From NCBI RefSeq assembly GCF_947487605.1, contig NZ_CANKXK010000003.1:124001-188000 (forward strand): a stretch of 64,000 nt of DNA. The letters are read 5' to 3'. The notes below the pieces were generated by a model. It saw nothing but the letters and a program-made list of their open reading frames with translations, was not told the DNA's origin and searched no databases. The position numbers and the translations under genes were made by a program. The stretch comes from an uncultured Algibacter sp. Its GTDB lineage: Bacteria; Bacteroidota; Bacteroidia; Flavobacteriales; Flavobacteriaceae. Positions 1-8,233 of the stretch are shown piece after piece. Each line of letters starts with the position of its first letter. The first letter of the stretch is position 1.

Positions 1-782
1 GTCTGTCTAGCCTTATTATAACTATCTAAATTAGGTAGTTTAGCATCTAACACCGCTGCCTGAATACTATCTAATCTCGAATTAACACCTACTACATCAT
101 GATGGTAACGCTCATACATGCCATGATTAACTATACCTCTTATCGTATGTGCTAAATCGTCATCGTTTGTAAAAATAGCACCTCCATCTCCATAACAACC
201 TAAATTTTTAGATGGAAAAAAAGATGTAGCTCCAACATTACCAATAGTTCCAGCTTTTACCTTAGTTCCATTTTTATAAGTATAATTTGCCCCTATGGCT
301 TGTGCATTATCTTCTATTACAAATAAATTATGCTTCTTTGCAACTTCCATGATGGCTTCCATATTGGCACATTGACCAAATAAGTGAACAGGAACAATTG
401 CTTTTGTTTTATGTGTAATCGCTTTTTCTAAAGCTTCAATATTTATATTAAAATCATCTTCGTTTACATCTACTAAAACGGGAACTAAATTAAGTAAAGC
501 TATAACTTCAACAGTTGCGGCAAATGTAAAATCTGCAGTTATTACTTCGTCTCCTGGTTTCAAACCTAAACCCATCATAGCTATTTGCAAAGCATCTGTT
601 CCATTAGCGCATGGAATAACATGCTTGACTCCTAAATATTGTTCTAAATTATTCTGAAATTCATGAACTTTTGGACCGTTTATAAATGCTGTGTTTTCAA
701 TTACTTCTTGGATAGAAAGATTAACTTCATCTTTTATACCAGCATACTGACCTTTAAGGTCAACCATTTGAATTTTCTTCAT
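1..782 (-). CDS. DegT/DnrJ/EryC1/StrS family aminotransferase (partial, C-terminus beyond window)
   Basis: Not in the ORF track because it runs off the left edge. I translated it from the ATG at 782-780 (MKKIQMVDLKGQY...). About 260 residues are visible. They match the PLP-dependent sugar aminotransferase family that makes amino sugars for LPS, O-antigen or capsule: an N-terminal 'FINGP' and 'CANGTDAL' region, 'DFTFAATVEV', a 'VHLFGQ' segment, 'VIEDNAQA' (Asp contacting the PLP ring nitrogen) and 'SFFPSKNLGCYGDGG', which carries the Schiff-base lysine. The exact sugar substrate cannot be told. It is divergent from the Kdo transferase gene, which fits an LPS or surface-glycan neighbourhood. 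The 3' end and downstream neighbours lie outside the window. Confidence 0.9.
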   Translation of the reverse strand, partial: MKKIQMVDLKGQYAGIKDEVNLSIQEVIENTAFINGPKVHEFQNNLEQYLGVKHVIPCANGTDALQIAMMGLGLKPGDEVITADFTFAATVEVIALLNLVPVLVDVNEDDFNINIEALEKAITHKTKAIVPVHLFGQCANMEAIMEVAKKHNLFVIEDNAQAIGANYTYKNGTKVKAGTIGNVGATSFFPSKNLGCYGDGGAIFTNDDDLAHTIRGIVNHGMYERYHHDVVGVNSRLDSIQAAVLDAKLPNLDSYNKARQ

Positions 783-919
783 TTAAAAAAAATTAAGACC
801 CATTTGGTCAAATTAAAGAAAAACCCTTAAGAGTTTTGACTTACAAAATTACAAAAATCGAGCAGGTTATCCATAGAAATGTGTTAAAGAAATGTATTTT
901 AGCGTTAAAGAAAAAGACA

Positions 920-2155
920 TTGAGTTTTATTTATAATATTGGCATTAAAATAACTGACTTTGCATTAAAGTGCTTGTCATCTTTTAATATAAAGATAAAA
1001 TTAGGCGTAATAGGTCGTTCTAAAACTTTTGGTATCCTGCAAGATAACCTAAATGCAAAAAGTAAAACGCTTTGGTTTCATTGTGCTTCTTTAGGCGAAT
1101 ACGAACAAGGGTTACCCATTTTTAAAGAACTTAGAAGACATTTCTATCAGCATAAAATTGTACTCTCCTTTTTTTCACCTTCTGGTTATGAGATTCGTAA
1201 AAACACCCCAATAGCCGACATTGTAATTTATTTACCCTTAGATACTAGAAGAAATGCAAAACAATTCATAAATATAGTTAATCCAGAACTAACTGTATTT
1301 GTTAAATACGACATTTGGCCTAATTTTTTAAATGAAATTAAAACCAGAAATTTAAGAGCTGTTTTAATATCTGCATTATTTAGAAAAAATCAACCTTATT
1401 TTAAGTTTTATGGTAAAACTCTGAAACAAGCGCTGTTTTCTTTTGAACATATTTTTACTCAAAATGAATCTTCAAAGCAATTACTCGAATCTATTGACTA
1501 TAAAAACGCTACCGTTTCTGGAGACACTCGTTTTGATCGGGTTACAAATCAGTTAGAACAAGACAATACGTTAGAGTTTGTTGAAAATTTTAAAAATAAT
1601 CAAGTGTGTCTTGTTGCTGGTAGTACATGGAAAGAGGATGAACAACTACTAATTAATTTTATTAATTCTGAAAATACAGATAGAATTAAAATAATTATTG
1701 CTCCACATAATATAAAAGAGAATCAAATAAGAAACTTAAAAGAAAGCCTTTCTGTAAAAACTGCTTTATATTCTGAAAGAGATAAAATTAATGTAGCTAA
1801 TGTACAAGTGCTTATAATTGATTCCATTGGAATTCTTACAAAAATTTATAGTTACGCAGACATATCTTATATAGGTGGTGCTATGGGCAATACAGGGCTA
1901 CATAATACGCTTGAAGCTGCTGTATTTGGTGTTCCTATAATAATTGGGAAAAATCATCTTAAATTCCCTGAAGCACTAACCATGATAGAAAATGGCGGTA
2001 TGTTTTCTGTTTCAAATCAAGATGAATTTGACAAAATATTAAATAAACTGATAAAAAATAGTGACTTGCGGATAGAGTATGGGTCTAAAAATTCACAGTA
2101 CGTAAGAAATAATAAGGGAGCTGTCATCCAAATACTAGATTATCTGCGTATATAA
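920..2155 (+). CDS. waaA: 3-deoxy-D-manno-octulosonic acid (Kdo) transferase
   Basis: Transfers Kdo from CMP-Kdo to lipid A precursors at the inner face of the cytoplasmic membrane (GT30 family). Seen: 'HCASLGEYEQGLPI' and 'SFFSPSGYEIRKN' in the N-terminal Rossmann half, 'FVKYDIWPNFL', 'VSGDTRFDRV', 'VAGSTWKEDE' and the C-terminal nucleotide-sugar half with 'YIGGAMGNTGLHNTLEAAVFGVPIIIG'. The ORF track starts at a TTG at 836. Family members usually begin with a hydrophobic 'xxxYNIGI' segment, so the TTG at 920 (giving about 411 residues) is the better start, but no ATG is available and the choice stays uncertain. It is divergent from the DegT aminotransferase with a short gap of about 140 bp that contains a small ATTTGgtCAAAT palindrome. 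Confidence 0.93.
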   Translation: MSFIYNIGIKITDFALKCLSSFNIKIKLGVIGRSKTFGILQDNLNAKSKTLWFHCASLGEYEQGLPIFKELRRHFYQHKIVLSFFSPSGYEIRKNTPIADIVIYLPLDTRRNAKQFINIVNPELTVFVKYDIWPNFLNEIKTRNLRAVLISALFRKNQPYFKFYGKTLKQALFSFEHIFTQNESSKQLLESIDYKNATVSGDTRFDRVTNQLEQDNTLEFVENFKNNQVCLVAGSTWKEDEQLLINFINSENTDRIKIIIAPHNIKENQIRNLKESLSVKTALYSERDKINVANVQVLIIDSIGILTKIYSYADISYIGGAMGNTGLHNTLEAAVFGVPIIIGKNHLKFPEALTMIENGGMFSVSNQDEFDKILNKLIKNSDLRIEYGSKNSQYVRNNKGAVIQILDYLRI

Positions 2156-2247
2156 AATTAAGAATTGTTTAAGCTTTCTTATTTTTTTTTAAAAAAGTCA
2201 TTAAATTGGCACTTGACTATAAATAATTAACACTAAAAACAAAAAAC

Positions 2248-2616
2248 ATGAAAAAATCACTTTTAAGTATGGCATTAGTAATGGCATTAGGTTTATCTTT
2301 TACATCTTGTAGAGATACTAAAAAAGCAGACTCTGTTGAAGATGCTGTTGAAAATGCAACAGAAGCTGCAGGTAACGCTATTGAAGAAGCGGCAGAAGCT
2401 ACTGGCGATGCTGTAGAAGGAGCTGTTGATGCTGCTGGAGATGCAGTAGATAGCGCTGTTGATGCTGCTGGAGATGCAGTAGACAACGTTGTGAATGCCG
2501 CTGGAGATGCAGTAGATAGTGCTGTTGATGCTGCTGGAGACGCAGTAGATAACGCTGCAAATTCAGCTTCAGATGCTCTAAAAAAAGAAGCAGATAAGAT
2601 TAAGATTAACAACTAA
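2248..2616 (+). CDS. Small alanine-rich lipoprotein with 11-residue tandem repeats
   Basis: 122 residues. A signal peptide (MKKSLLSMALVMALGLSF) ends in a lipobox-like 'FTSC', so the mature protein should be lipid-anchored at Cys21. The rest is almost entirely Ala, Asp, Glu, Val and Gly, arranged as an 11-residue unit of the form 'AVDAAGDAVDS' repeated about four times nearly perfectly, with degenerate copies before and after. At DNA level this is a 33-bp tandem repeat. An 11-residue period predicts a long amphipathic helix, as in LEA-like or YtxH-like proteins. The function is unknown; an envelope spacer or stress role is only a guess. The gene is monocistronic and ends at a strong terminator. 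The opposite-strand ORF of similar length is a shadow of the repeat. Confidence 0.85.
   Translation: MKKSLLSMALVMALGLSFTSCRDTKKADSVEDAVENATEAAGNAIEEAAEATGDAVEGAVDAAGDAVDSAVDAAGDAVDNVVNAAGDAVDSAVDAAGDAVDNAANSASDALKKEADKIKINN
2422..2553 (+). repeat. Four 33-bp tandem repeats inside the lipoprotein gene
   Basis: Units begin at 2422, 2455, 2488 and 2521, each exactly 33 bp, of the form gctgttgatgctgctggaga... They are in frame with the lipoprotein (codon 59 onward), so gain or loss of a unit would lengthen or shorten the helix by 11 residues without a frameshift. The third unit is the most diverged. Confidence 0.9.
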
Positions 2617-2640
2617 TTATTAGCTGTCTTAAAAATTTAA

Positions 2641-2667
2641 AAACCACCTTGAAGGTGGTTTTTTTAT
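2641..2667 (+). terminator. Rho-independent terminator of the repeat lipoprotein
   Basis: The stem ACCACCTT/AAGGTGGT with a 2-base loop is followed by a run of T, about 25 bp after the stop codon. Confidence 0.85.
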
Positions 2668-2803
2668 GCTATAAACTTAAAGTATATAAATAGTCTTTAC
2701 AAAAAACTTATAAAGACTTAGTAATTAATACGCTAATTGACTGTGTCGATTACCATATCAACTTTTTAGGTATTATTCCTAAACTCTCAACTATTTTAAA
2801 AAC

Positions 2804-2836
2804 AAAAAAGCCGAAACTTTCGTTTCGGCTTTTTAT
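2804..2836 (-). terminator. Terminator of the tRNA-Gly/tRNA-Leu unit
   Basis: AAAAAAGCCGAAAC tttc GTTTCGGCTTTTT is a strong symmetric hairpin with A and T runs on both sides. It lies immediately 3' of tRNA-Leu on the minus strand and could also work on the plus strand. Confidence 0.85.
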
Positions 2837-2839
2837 CTG

Positions 2840-2923
2840 TACTGAAGACGGGACTTGAACCCGTACGTCCTAATGGACATTGGATTTTAAGTCCAACGTG
2901 TCTACCAATTCCACCACTTCAGC
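2840..2923 (-). tRNA. tRNA-Leu (anticodon UAA)
   Basis: The minus strand reads GCTGAAGTGGTGGAATTGG... with acceptor stem GCTGAAG/CTTCAGT, an anticodon stem TTGGA/TCCAA enclosing CTTAAAA (anticodon UAA), a short variable arm and a T arm containing GGTTCAAGTCC. The length of 84 nt fits a class II leucine tRNA. CCA is not encoded. Confidence 0.95.
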
Positions 2924-2925
2924 AT

Positions 2926-2950
2926 GCTTCGACTGTGCTCAGCACGTCGT
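2926..2950 (-). repeat. Degenerate GTCA-family palindrome between the two tRNAs
   Basis: The minus strand reads ...GTGCTGAGCACAGTCGAAGC, which matches the body of the dispersed palindrome family seen elsewhere in the window (for example the copy at 63934-63962), but the TGTCA head is degraded. Confidence 0.55.
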
Positions 2951-2974
2951 TGGTATATTTTAAGAAAGTTTCAG

Positions 2975-3046
2975 AGCGAAAGACGGGATTTGAACCCGCG
3001 ACCCCCACCTTGGCAAGGTGATGCTCTACCCCTGAGCTACTTTCGC
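2975..3046 (-). tRNA. tRNA-Gly (anticodon GCC)
   Basis: The minus strand reads GCGAAAGTAGCTCAGGGGTAG... The acceptor stem is GCGAAAG/CTTTCGC, the D arm contains the usual GGGG, the anticodon loop is TTGCCAA (anticodon GCC), and the T arm carries GGTTCAAATCC. Length 72 nt. It is the first gene of a two-tRNA transcript with tRNA-Leu. Confidence 0.95.
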
Positions 3047-3084
3047 AGTCTTTTTATGAACGTACAATATTGCTATTGCGGATG

Positions 3085-3114
3085 CAAATTTAAAATATTT
3101 CTAGGAATTGCAAA
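3085..3114 (-). promoter_or_regulatory. Bacteroidota-type promoter of the tRNA unit
   Basis: On the minus strand TTTG is followed after 18 bases by TAAATTTG, a full match to the known Bacteroidota vegetative promoter pattern (TTTG near -33, TAnnTTTG near -7). The predicted start lies about 30 bp upstream of tRNA-Gly. Confidence 0.6.
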
Positions 3115-3143
3115 GCCTTTTCCTAAAATAAATAAATTTTATT

Positions 3144-5756
3144 TTAAGCTTGTTTTTTCTTTACTAGCATACGCTTAATTTCATTGAGTTTCATAAGTGC
3201 TTCAACTGGCGTAAGTGTATCAATATCAGTATGTAAAATCTCATCCTTGATGTTTTCAAGAAGCGGGTCATCTAAATTAAAGAAACTCAATTGCATCTCA
3301 TCGTTTAGAGTTTTCACCTTATCTGTAAGCTCTTCACTTGAATGTGATTTTTCTAATTTCTCTAAAATCTTGTTTGCTCGTCGTAATACTTGTTGAGGCA
3401 TACCTGCCATTTTTGCTACATGAATACCAAAGCTATGTGCGCTTCCACCTTCAACTAATTTTCTCAAGAATAGCACATTGTCTTTAAGTTCTTTTACAGA
3501 CACGTTGAAATTTTTAATGCGTCCAAAAGTTTCACTCATTTCATTTAACTCATGGTAATGTGTTGCAAATAATGTTTTTGGCTTTGCGAGATGCTCATGT
3601 AAATACTCACTAATTGCCCAAGCAATGGAAATACCATCATAGGTACTTGTCCCTCTTCCTATTTCATCCAGCAATACTAAACTTCTATCAGAAATATTAT
3701 TTAAAATAGAAGCTGTTTCATTCATTTCAACCATAAAAGTAGATTCTCCCATGGAAATATTATCACTAGCACCAACTCTAGTAAAAATTTTATCTACCAA
3801 ACCAATTCTAGCTGCTTTAGCTGGCACAAAACTCCCTATTTGAGCAAGCAAAACAATTAAAGCTGTTTGACGTAATATGGCTGATTTACCAGACATATTT
3901 GGACCTGTAATCATAATGATTTGCTGTGAGGTTCTATCTAAAAACACATCGTTAGAGATATATGCTTCACCAATGGGTAATTGCTTTTCAATTACTGGGT
4001 GACGACCATCTTTAATCTCTAAATCGAATGAATCATCAAGTGTTGGGTAAATATATTTATTATCTTTTGCCAATTGAGCAAAACCACACAAACAATCTAA
4101 CTGCCCAACTAAATATGCATTTTGCTGTACTGGTTTAATGTATTGATTTAACCAACTTACTAATTCTGAAAACAATTGTTGCTCAATAGCTAAAATACGC
4201 TCTTCAGCACCTAAAATTTTAGCCTCATACTCTTTGAGTTCTTCAGTAATGTAACGCTCTGCACTCACTAAAGTTTGCTTACGTATCCAATCTTCTGGAA
4301 CTTTGTCTTTATGGGTATTTCTAACTTCAATATAATATCCAAATACGTTGTTTGACGCGATTTTAAGTGATGTAATACCAGTACGCTCACTTTCACGTTC
4401 AAGCATATTATCCAAATAATCTTTACCAGATTTTGACAAACCTCTTAACTCATCTAATTCAGAAGAAAAACCAGCAGCAATACTATTGCCTTTCAAAATA
4501 TTAACTGGGGCATCTTCATTTAAAGTTGCCTTTATTTTTTCGCGAAGCACATTGCAACTTTGAAGTTTATCTCCAATAATTTTAAGCGACTCATTATCAC
4601 AATTTGAAGCTAAAGATTTTATAGGCACGATAGCTTCCAACGAATTTTTAAGCTGAATAACCTCTCGTGGATTAACCTTCCCCGTTGCCGTTTTTGAAAT
4701 TAAGCGTTCTAAATCGCCAATATGCTTAATATGATTTTGAATCTTTTGAAGCACGGTATTTTCGTGAGTTAAGAAACTCACCACTTCATGACGTTGTTTT
4801 ATTTTTTCAACGTTTTTTAACGGGAGCGCTAACCATCGTTTTAGTAACCTGCCGCCCATTGGCGAGATGGTTTTATCAATAACATTTAAAAGTGTTACCG
4901 CGTTATTATTTGTAGAATTATAAAGCTCTAAATTTCTAATGGTAAACTTATCCATCCACACATAATCATCTTCAGCGATTCTAGAAATAGAGGTGATGTG
5001 TTGTAATTTATGATGTTGCGTTTCACCTAAATAATGAAGAATAGAACCTGAAGCAATAATACCTTCATACAAATCTTCAATTCCAAAACCTTTCAATGTT
5101 TTTGTATCGAAATGTTTCGTTAAGGTTTCGTAGGCATAATCGGTTTGATATACCCAATCTTCTAGATAAAAAGTATGAAAATCGTCTCCAAACGTATCAT
5201 TAAACAATGTTCGTTTTTGTTTTGAAACTAATACTTCACTCGGATTAAAATTTTGAAGTAACTTATCAATATACTCAGCATTCCCTTGAGAGGTTAAAAA
5301 CTCGCCTGTAGAAATATCTAAAAATGACACTCCAATATATTTTTTATCGAAATAGACCGAACACAAAAAATTATTAGATTTTGATACTAAAACCTCATCA
5401 TTCAAAGCAACCCCAGGAGTAACTAACTCTGTTACGCCTCGTTTCACTATGGTTTTAGTTTGTTTAGGATCTTCCAATTGGTCACAAATTGCCACACGTT
5501 CACCTGCTTTTACCAATTTAGGTAAATAGGTATTTAGAGAATGGTGCGGAAATCCTGCCAACTCTGTTTCGCTCTCGCTACCAGCACCACGTTTGGTTAA
5601 AATAATACCTAAAATTCCTGCAGCCTTAACAGCATCACTTCCAAAGGTTTCATAAAAATCGCCCACACGAAATAATAACAAGGCATCAGGATATTTCACC
5701 TTAATGGCATTATATTGTTTCATTAACGGCGTTACTTTTTTTGCTTTTTTCTTCAT
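3144..5756 (-). CDS. mutS: DNA mismatch repair protein MutS
   Basis: Recognises mispairs and small loops and recruits MutL. 870 residues, the normal length. Seen: N-terminal mismatch-binding domain with the Phe-X-Glu motif in 'RVGDFYETF', connector and lever domains, the ATPase with Walker A '[13 protein letters not shown]' (about residue 615), Walker B '[14 protein letters not shown]' (about 695) and '[10 protein letters not shown]', and a C-terminal helix-turn-helix region ending in a short basic tail. The start is the ATG at 5756. The gene is convergent with no close partner on its 3' side; the tRNA promoter lies just beyond its stop codon. mutL is not in the window. Confidence 0.97.
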   Translation of the reverse strand: MKKKAKKVTPLMKQYNAIKVKYPDALLLFRVGDFYETFGSDAVKAAGILGIILTKRGAGSESETELAGFPHHSLNTYLPKLVKAGERVAICDQLEDPKQTKTIVKRGVTELVTPGVALNDEVLVSKSNNFLCSVYFDKKYIGVSFLDISTGEFLTSQGNAEYIDKLLQNFNPSEVLVSKQKRTLFNDTFGDDFHTFYLEDWVYQTDYAYETLTKHFDTKTLKGFGIEDLYEGIIASGSILHYLGETQHHKLQHITSISRIAEDDYVWMDKFTIRNLELYNSTNNNAVTLLNVIDKTISPMGGRLLKRWLALPLKNVEKIKQRHEVVSFLTHENTVLQKIQNHIKHIGDLERLISKTATGKVNPREVIQLKNSLEAIVPIKSLASNCDNESLKIIGDKLQSCNVLREKIKATLNEDAPVNILKGNSIAAGFSSELDELRGLSKSGKDYLDNMLERESERTGITSLKIASNNVFGYYIEVRNTHKDKVPEDWIRKQTLVSAERYITEELKEYEAKILGAEERILAIEQQLFSELVSWLNQYIKPVQQNAYLVGQLDCLCGFAQLAKDNKYIYPTLDDSFDLEIKDGRHPVIEKQLPIGEAYISNDVFLDRTSQQIIMITGPNMSGKSAILRQTALIVLLAQIGSFVPAKAARIGLVDKIFTRVGASDNISMGESTFMVEMNETASILNNISDRSLVLLDEIGRGTSTYDGISIAWAISEYLHEHLAKPKTLFATHYHELNEMSETFGRIKNFNVSVKELKDNVLFLRKLVEGGSAHSFGIHVAKMAGMPQQVLRRANKILEKLEKSHSSEELTDKVKTLNDEMQLSFFNLDDPLLENIKDEILHTDIDTLTPVEALMKLNEIKRMLVKKKQA

Positions 5757-5760
5757 GCCT

Positions 5761-5789
5761 TTATCATTCCTATGAAGATGGGAATCTCA
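5761..5789 (+). repeat. GTCA-family palindrome, plus orientation (left member of a pair)
   Basis: TTATCATTCCTATGAAGATGGGAATCTCA is a degenerate copy of the TGTCATTCCCGCGAAGGCGGGAATCTC form. With the minus-oriented copy at 5947-5973 it makes an outward-facing pair of 213 bp occupying most of the mutS/methyltransferase gap. Confidence 0.6.
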
Positions 5790-5946
5790 ATGGAAAAGTG
5801 ATTTATATATGTTATTTTTGACAAAATTGTAGCATGCAATGTACTATTAATTTCATGTGTTTTGAACTTGATTTTTCATAAGTTATCTACAATTAGAACG
5901 AGATTTCAACAATAGTTGTTATTTTGAACAAAGCCACACATTTGAT

Positions 5947-5973
5947 GAGATTTCCGCCTTCGCGGAAATGACA
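5947..5973 (-). repeat. GTCA-family palindrome, minus orientation
   Basis: The minus strand reads TGTCATTTCCGCGAAGGCGGAAATCTC. The hairpin arms TTTCCGC/GCGGAAA enclose a 4-base loop. Its right end supplies an ATG (gaaATGACA) that falsely extends the downstream methyltransferase ORF. Confidence 0.85.
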
Positions 5974-5985
5974 AAGACTATATTA

Positions 5986-6522
5986 ATGAGAAAACTTAAA
6001 AATAGCGAGCTAGATAGGTTAAGTATTGATGATTTTAAAGACGCTAAAAAAACGCCCATCATCATTATTCTGGATAATATTAGAAGTTTAAATAATATTG
6101 GTTCGGTATTTAGAACAAGTGATGCTTTTTTAATTGAAATAATTTACCTCTGTGGAATAACTGCAAAACCGCCACATAAAGACATTCATAAAACAGCCTT
6201 AGGAAGTACAGATACGGTTAATTGGGAATATGCCGAAAACACTATAGATTTAGTTGAGAAACTGAAAGCCAACAATGTAGTTATTTGCGCCATTGAACAA
6301 GCCGAAAATGCAACTATGCTAAACGACTTTACACCTAAACCACAGACCACTTATGCTTTAGTTTTTGGAAACGAAGTAAAAGGTGTTTCGCAAGATGTTG
6401 TTAACGCCAGCGATATTGTTATTGAAATTCCGCAATTTGGCACAAAGCATTCTTTAAACATTTCTGTAAGTTGTGGCGTTGTGGTTTGGGATGTGTTTTC
6501 AAAGTTAGAAGTTAGAAGTTAG
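5986..6522 (+). CDS. TrmH/SpoU family RNA 2'-O-methyltransferase
   Basis: A SPOUT-fold enzyme that methylates ribose 2'-OH in tRNA or rRNA using S-adenosylmethionine. Seen: motif 1 'NIRSLNNIGSVFRTSDAF', motif 2 'ALVFGNEVKGVS' and motif 3 'IPQFGTKHSLNISVSCGVVVWD', which form the knotted SAM site. There is no N-terminal extension, so it is a compact member of about 178 residues. The ORF track starts at 5968, but that ATG lies in a dispersed palindrome; the ATG at 5986 ('MRKLKNSELDRL') is the likely start. The stop codon falls inside a 7-bp microsatellite. The target nucleotide cannot be deduced. Confidence 0.9.
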   Translation: MRKLKNSELDRLSIDDFKDAKKTPIIIILDNIRSLNNIGSVFRTSDAFLIEIIYLCGITAKPPHKDIHKTALGSTDTVNWEYAENTIDLVEKLKANNVVICAIEQAENATMLNDFTPKPQTTYALVFGNEVKGVSQDVVNASDIVIEIPQFGTKHSLNISVSCGVVVWDVFSKLEVRS

Positions 6523-6545
6523 AAGTTAGAAGTTAGAAGTTAGAA
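6504..6545 (+). repeat. Heptanucleotide microsatellite (GTTAGAA)6
   Basis: Six perfect copies of gttagaa run from the last codons of the methyltransferase gene into the intergenic region. The in-frame stop (agt tag) arises in the third copy, so changes in copy number would not alter the protein. Confidence 0.9.
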
Positions 6546-6558
6546 TATATAACCTTAT

Positions 6559-6589
6559 TGTCATTTCGAGGGCAGTCGAGAAATCTCAT
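6559..6589 (+). repeat. GTCA-family palindrome, plus orientation
   Basis: TGTCATTTCGAGGGCAGTCGAGAAATCTC: the TGTCA head is followed by the imperfect hairpin ATTTCGA/TCGAGAAAT. It lies just upstream of the SAM methyltransferase start. Confidence 0.85.
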
Positions 6590-6594
6590 AATAT

Positions 6595-7254
6595 ATGGCA
6601 AAAAAAATCAAAAAACCTTGGCCAACAAAAGCCGTAATGCACCAGATTTATGATAAGCATCTTTGGGGCGGAAAAGATTTTGATTTTTACTCTGGTGAAG
6701 GTTCGCATGACCCAAAAATTACAACCCCTTATTTAGAACAAGTCGTTTCATTTTTAAAATCTTTTAGCGAGCTTTTAACTGTTTGCGATTTAGGTTGTGG
6801 CGATTTTAATATTGGAAAACACCTAACCAAATACACTAAAAAGTATATAGCTATTGATATTGCTGAGGCTTTAATTGAAAGAAACAAAAAACTATTCAAG
6901 TCTGATTATTTAGAATTCCAATGCTTAGATATCTCAAAAGATGAATTGCCCAATGGAGACTGTATTATTTTGAGACAGGTTTTACAGCATTTATCAAATA
7001 CTGAAATAAATCAAATCCTTCAAAAAATTCAGCATTATAAATACATCATTTTAACGGAACATATCCCAACTGGTAATTTTGAACCTAATATAGACATTAT
7101 ATCAGGACAAGGAAATCGTGTAAAATATAACAGTGGTGTTGCTATTTTAGAAGTTCCATTCAATTTAGAAATTAAAAAACAAAAACTACTTGATGAGTAT
7201 ATTATGGAAAACAATAAAGGCAGAATTGTAACGACATTATATCAAATATTCTGA
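6595..7254 (+). CDS. Class I SAM-dependent methyltransferase, substrate unknown
   Basis: 219 residues. The SAM-binding motif I is 'VCDLGCGDFNIGKHL' (about residues 63-77), followed by an acidic strand end 'YIAIDIAEALIERN', then 'FQCLDISKDELPNGDCIILRQVLQHLS', typical of a type-12 methyltransferase fold. No signal peptide or membrane segment. The substrate is not recognisable. The ATG at 6595 follows directly after a dispersed palindrome, so the 5' leader is largely repeat-derived. The gene stands alone, about 70 bp after the RNA methyltransferase on the same strand. Confidence 0.85.
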   Translation: MAKKIKKPWPTKAVMHQIYDKHLWGGKDFDFYSGEGSHDPKITTPYLEQVVSFLKSFSELLTVCDLGCGDFNIGKHLTKYTKKYIAIDIAEALIERNKKLFKSDYLEFQCLDISKDELPNGDCIILRQVLQHLSNTEINQILQKIQHYKYIILTEHIPTGNFEPNIDIISGQGNRVKYNSGVAILEVPFNLEIKKQKLLDEYIMENNKGRIVTTLYQIF

Positions 7255-7386
7255 AAGTTTTAACTGGTATAGTAATTCAAGTTCATTCTGAACATTTTTT
7301 AAATTCTAGTTATCGGTTTCTTATAATATAATTCGTTAAAACAGAACTATACCTTACCTTTATAACTATCACTAAATTAAATAACG

Positions 7387-8211
7387 ATGAACAGAATTAT
7401 TAATTTAATTATAGTTTGTTTCACGGTAGTATTAACCTCGTGTGAGGAAAACTCTAAACTTAGCAAAGACGTTAATCACCAAATAGAAAAAGAATCAAAA
7501 TCAGAGTTAAATAAATTTAGCACAACTTATTCCATCGGGGCAAAACCAGATTCAATTTCATTTATGGCTAATAATACAGCGGTAATTGTTGTTGATATGC
7601 AAAATGATTTCGGCTCGAAAGGCGGTTTATTAGATTTTCTAAGTATAGATATTTCGGAGGTTCAAAAAGTAGTAGAACCAACAAAAAAAGTAATTAATGC
7701 ATCACGTAAAGCAGAAATCCCAATTATCTATTTCAAAATGGGATATAAAGCTGATCTTTCTGATTTAGGAAGTGAAAATTCAATAAATAGAATAAGAAAA
7801 CCTTATGTGGGCGATACCATAATAGCTCCCAATGGAGAAATAAGTCGAATCCAAATTCAGGACACATGGAATACAGATATTATTGATGCACTAAAACCTC
7901 ACGAAAATGACATAATTATTGAGAAGACCAGATATAGTGGATTTTATAATACAACACTAGATTCAATCCTGAAAAAGAAAAATATAACCAATCTGGTTTT
8001 TACCAGCTGCACAACAAGTATTTGTCTTGAATCAACGGTTAGAGACGCTATGTACAGAGATTATAACTCCATAGTATTGGAAGATTGTACAGTAGAAACC
8101 ATCGGCTCAAATTTATCCCGAACAAATTACGAGGCGTCTATTTTAAATATTCAAATTATGTTTGGATGGATTTCAAATTCAATGGAATATGTTAATGCAT
8201 TAAGAGAATAA
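7387..8211 (+). CDS. Isochorismatase-family cysteine hydrolase, predicted lipoprotein
   Basis: 274 residues. A lipoprotein signal peptide (MNRIINLIIVCFTVVLTSC) is followed by a linker of about 40 residues and an isochorismatase-like hydrolase domain. Seen: 'AVIVVDMQNDF' (catalytic Asp), the lysine region in 'IIEKTRYSGFYNTTLD', and 'FTSCTTSICLESTVRDAMYRDY', where the cysteine before 'LEST' aligns with the family nucleophile. Members hydrolyse amides or ureido compounds such as peroxyureidoacrylate, nicotinamide or N-carbamoyl compounds. This substrate is not clear. A membrane-anchored, exported version is unusual because most members are cytosolic. Monocistronic on the plus strand. Confidence 0.85.
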   Translation: MNRIINLIIVCFTVVLTSCEENSKLSKDVNHQIEKESKSELNKFSTTYSIGAKPDSISFMANNTAVIVVDMQNDFGSKGGLLDFLSIDISEVQKVVEPTKKVINASRKAEIPIIYFKMGYKADLSDLGSENSINRIRKPYVGDTIIAPNGEISRIQIQDTWNTDIIDALKPHENDIIIEKTRYSGFYNTTLDSILKKKNITNLVFTSCTTSICLESTVRDAMYRDYNSIVLEDCTVETIGSNLSRTNYEASILNIQIMFGWISNSMEYVNALRE

Positions 8212-8233
8212 TTAAAAGGTATATCCCTAAAAA

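Noticed and set aside
802-813. ATTTGgtCAAAT palindrome between the DegT and waaA genes as an operator
   Set aside because: Only 5-bp arms in AT-rich sequence; too short to support alone.
2207-2222. TGGCAC element before the repeat lipoprotein as a sigma-54 promoter
   Set aside because: The required GC at the -12 position is TA here.
2217-2612. 131-residue minus-strand ORF rich in Ala/Ser/Thr
   Set aside because: It is the mirror of the 33-bp repeats in the lipoprotein gene; the plus frame has the signal peptide, lipobox and terminator.
2924-3178. 84-residue plus-strand ORF containing 'ERRDLNPRPPPWQGDALPLSY'
   Set aside because: It is the antisense translation of tRNA-Gly, a well-known artefact.
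6504-6545. Microsatellite as a phase-variation switch
   Set aside because: The stop codon occurs within the third unit whatever the copy number.
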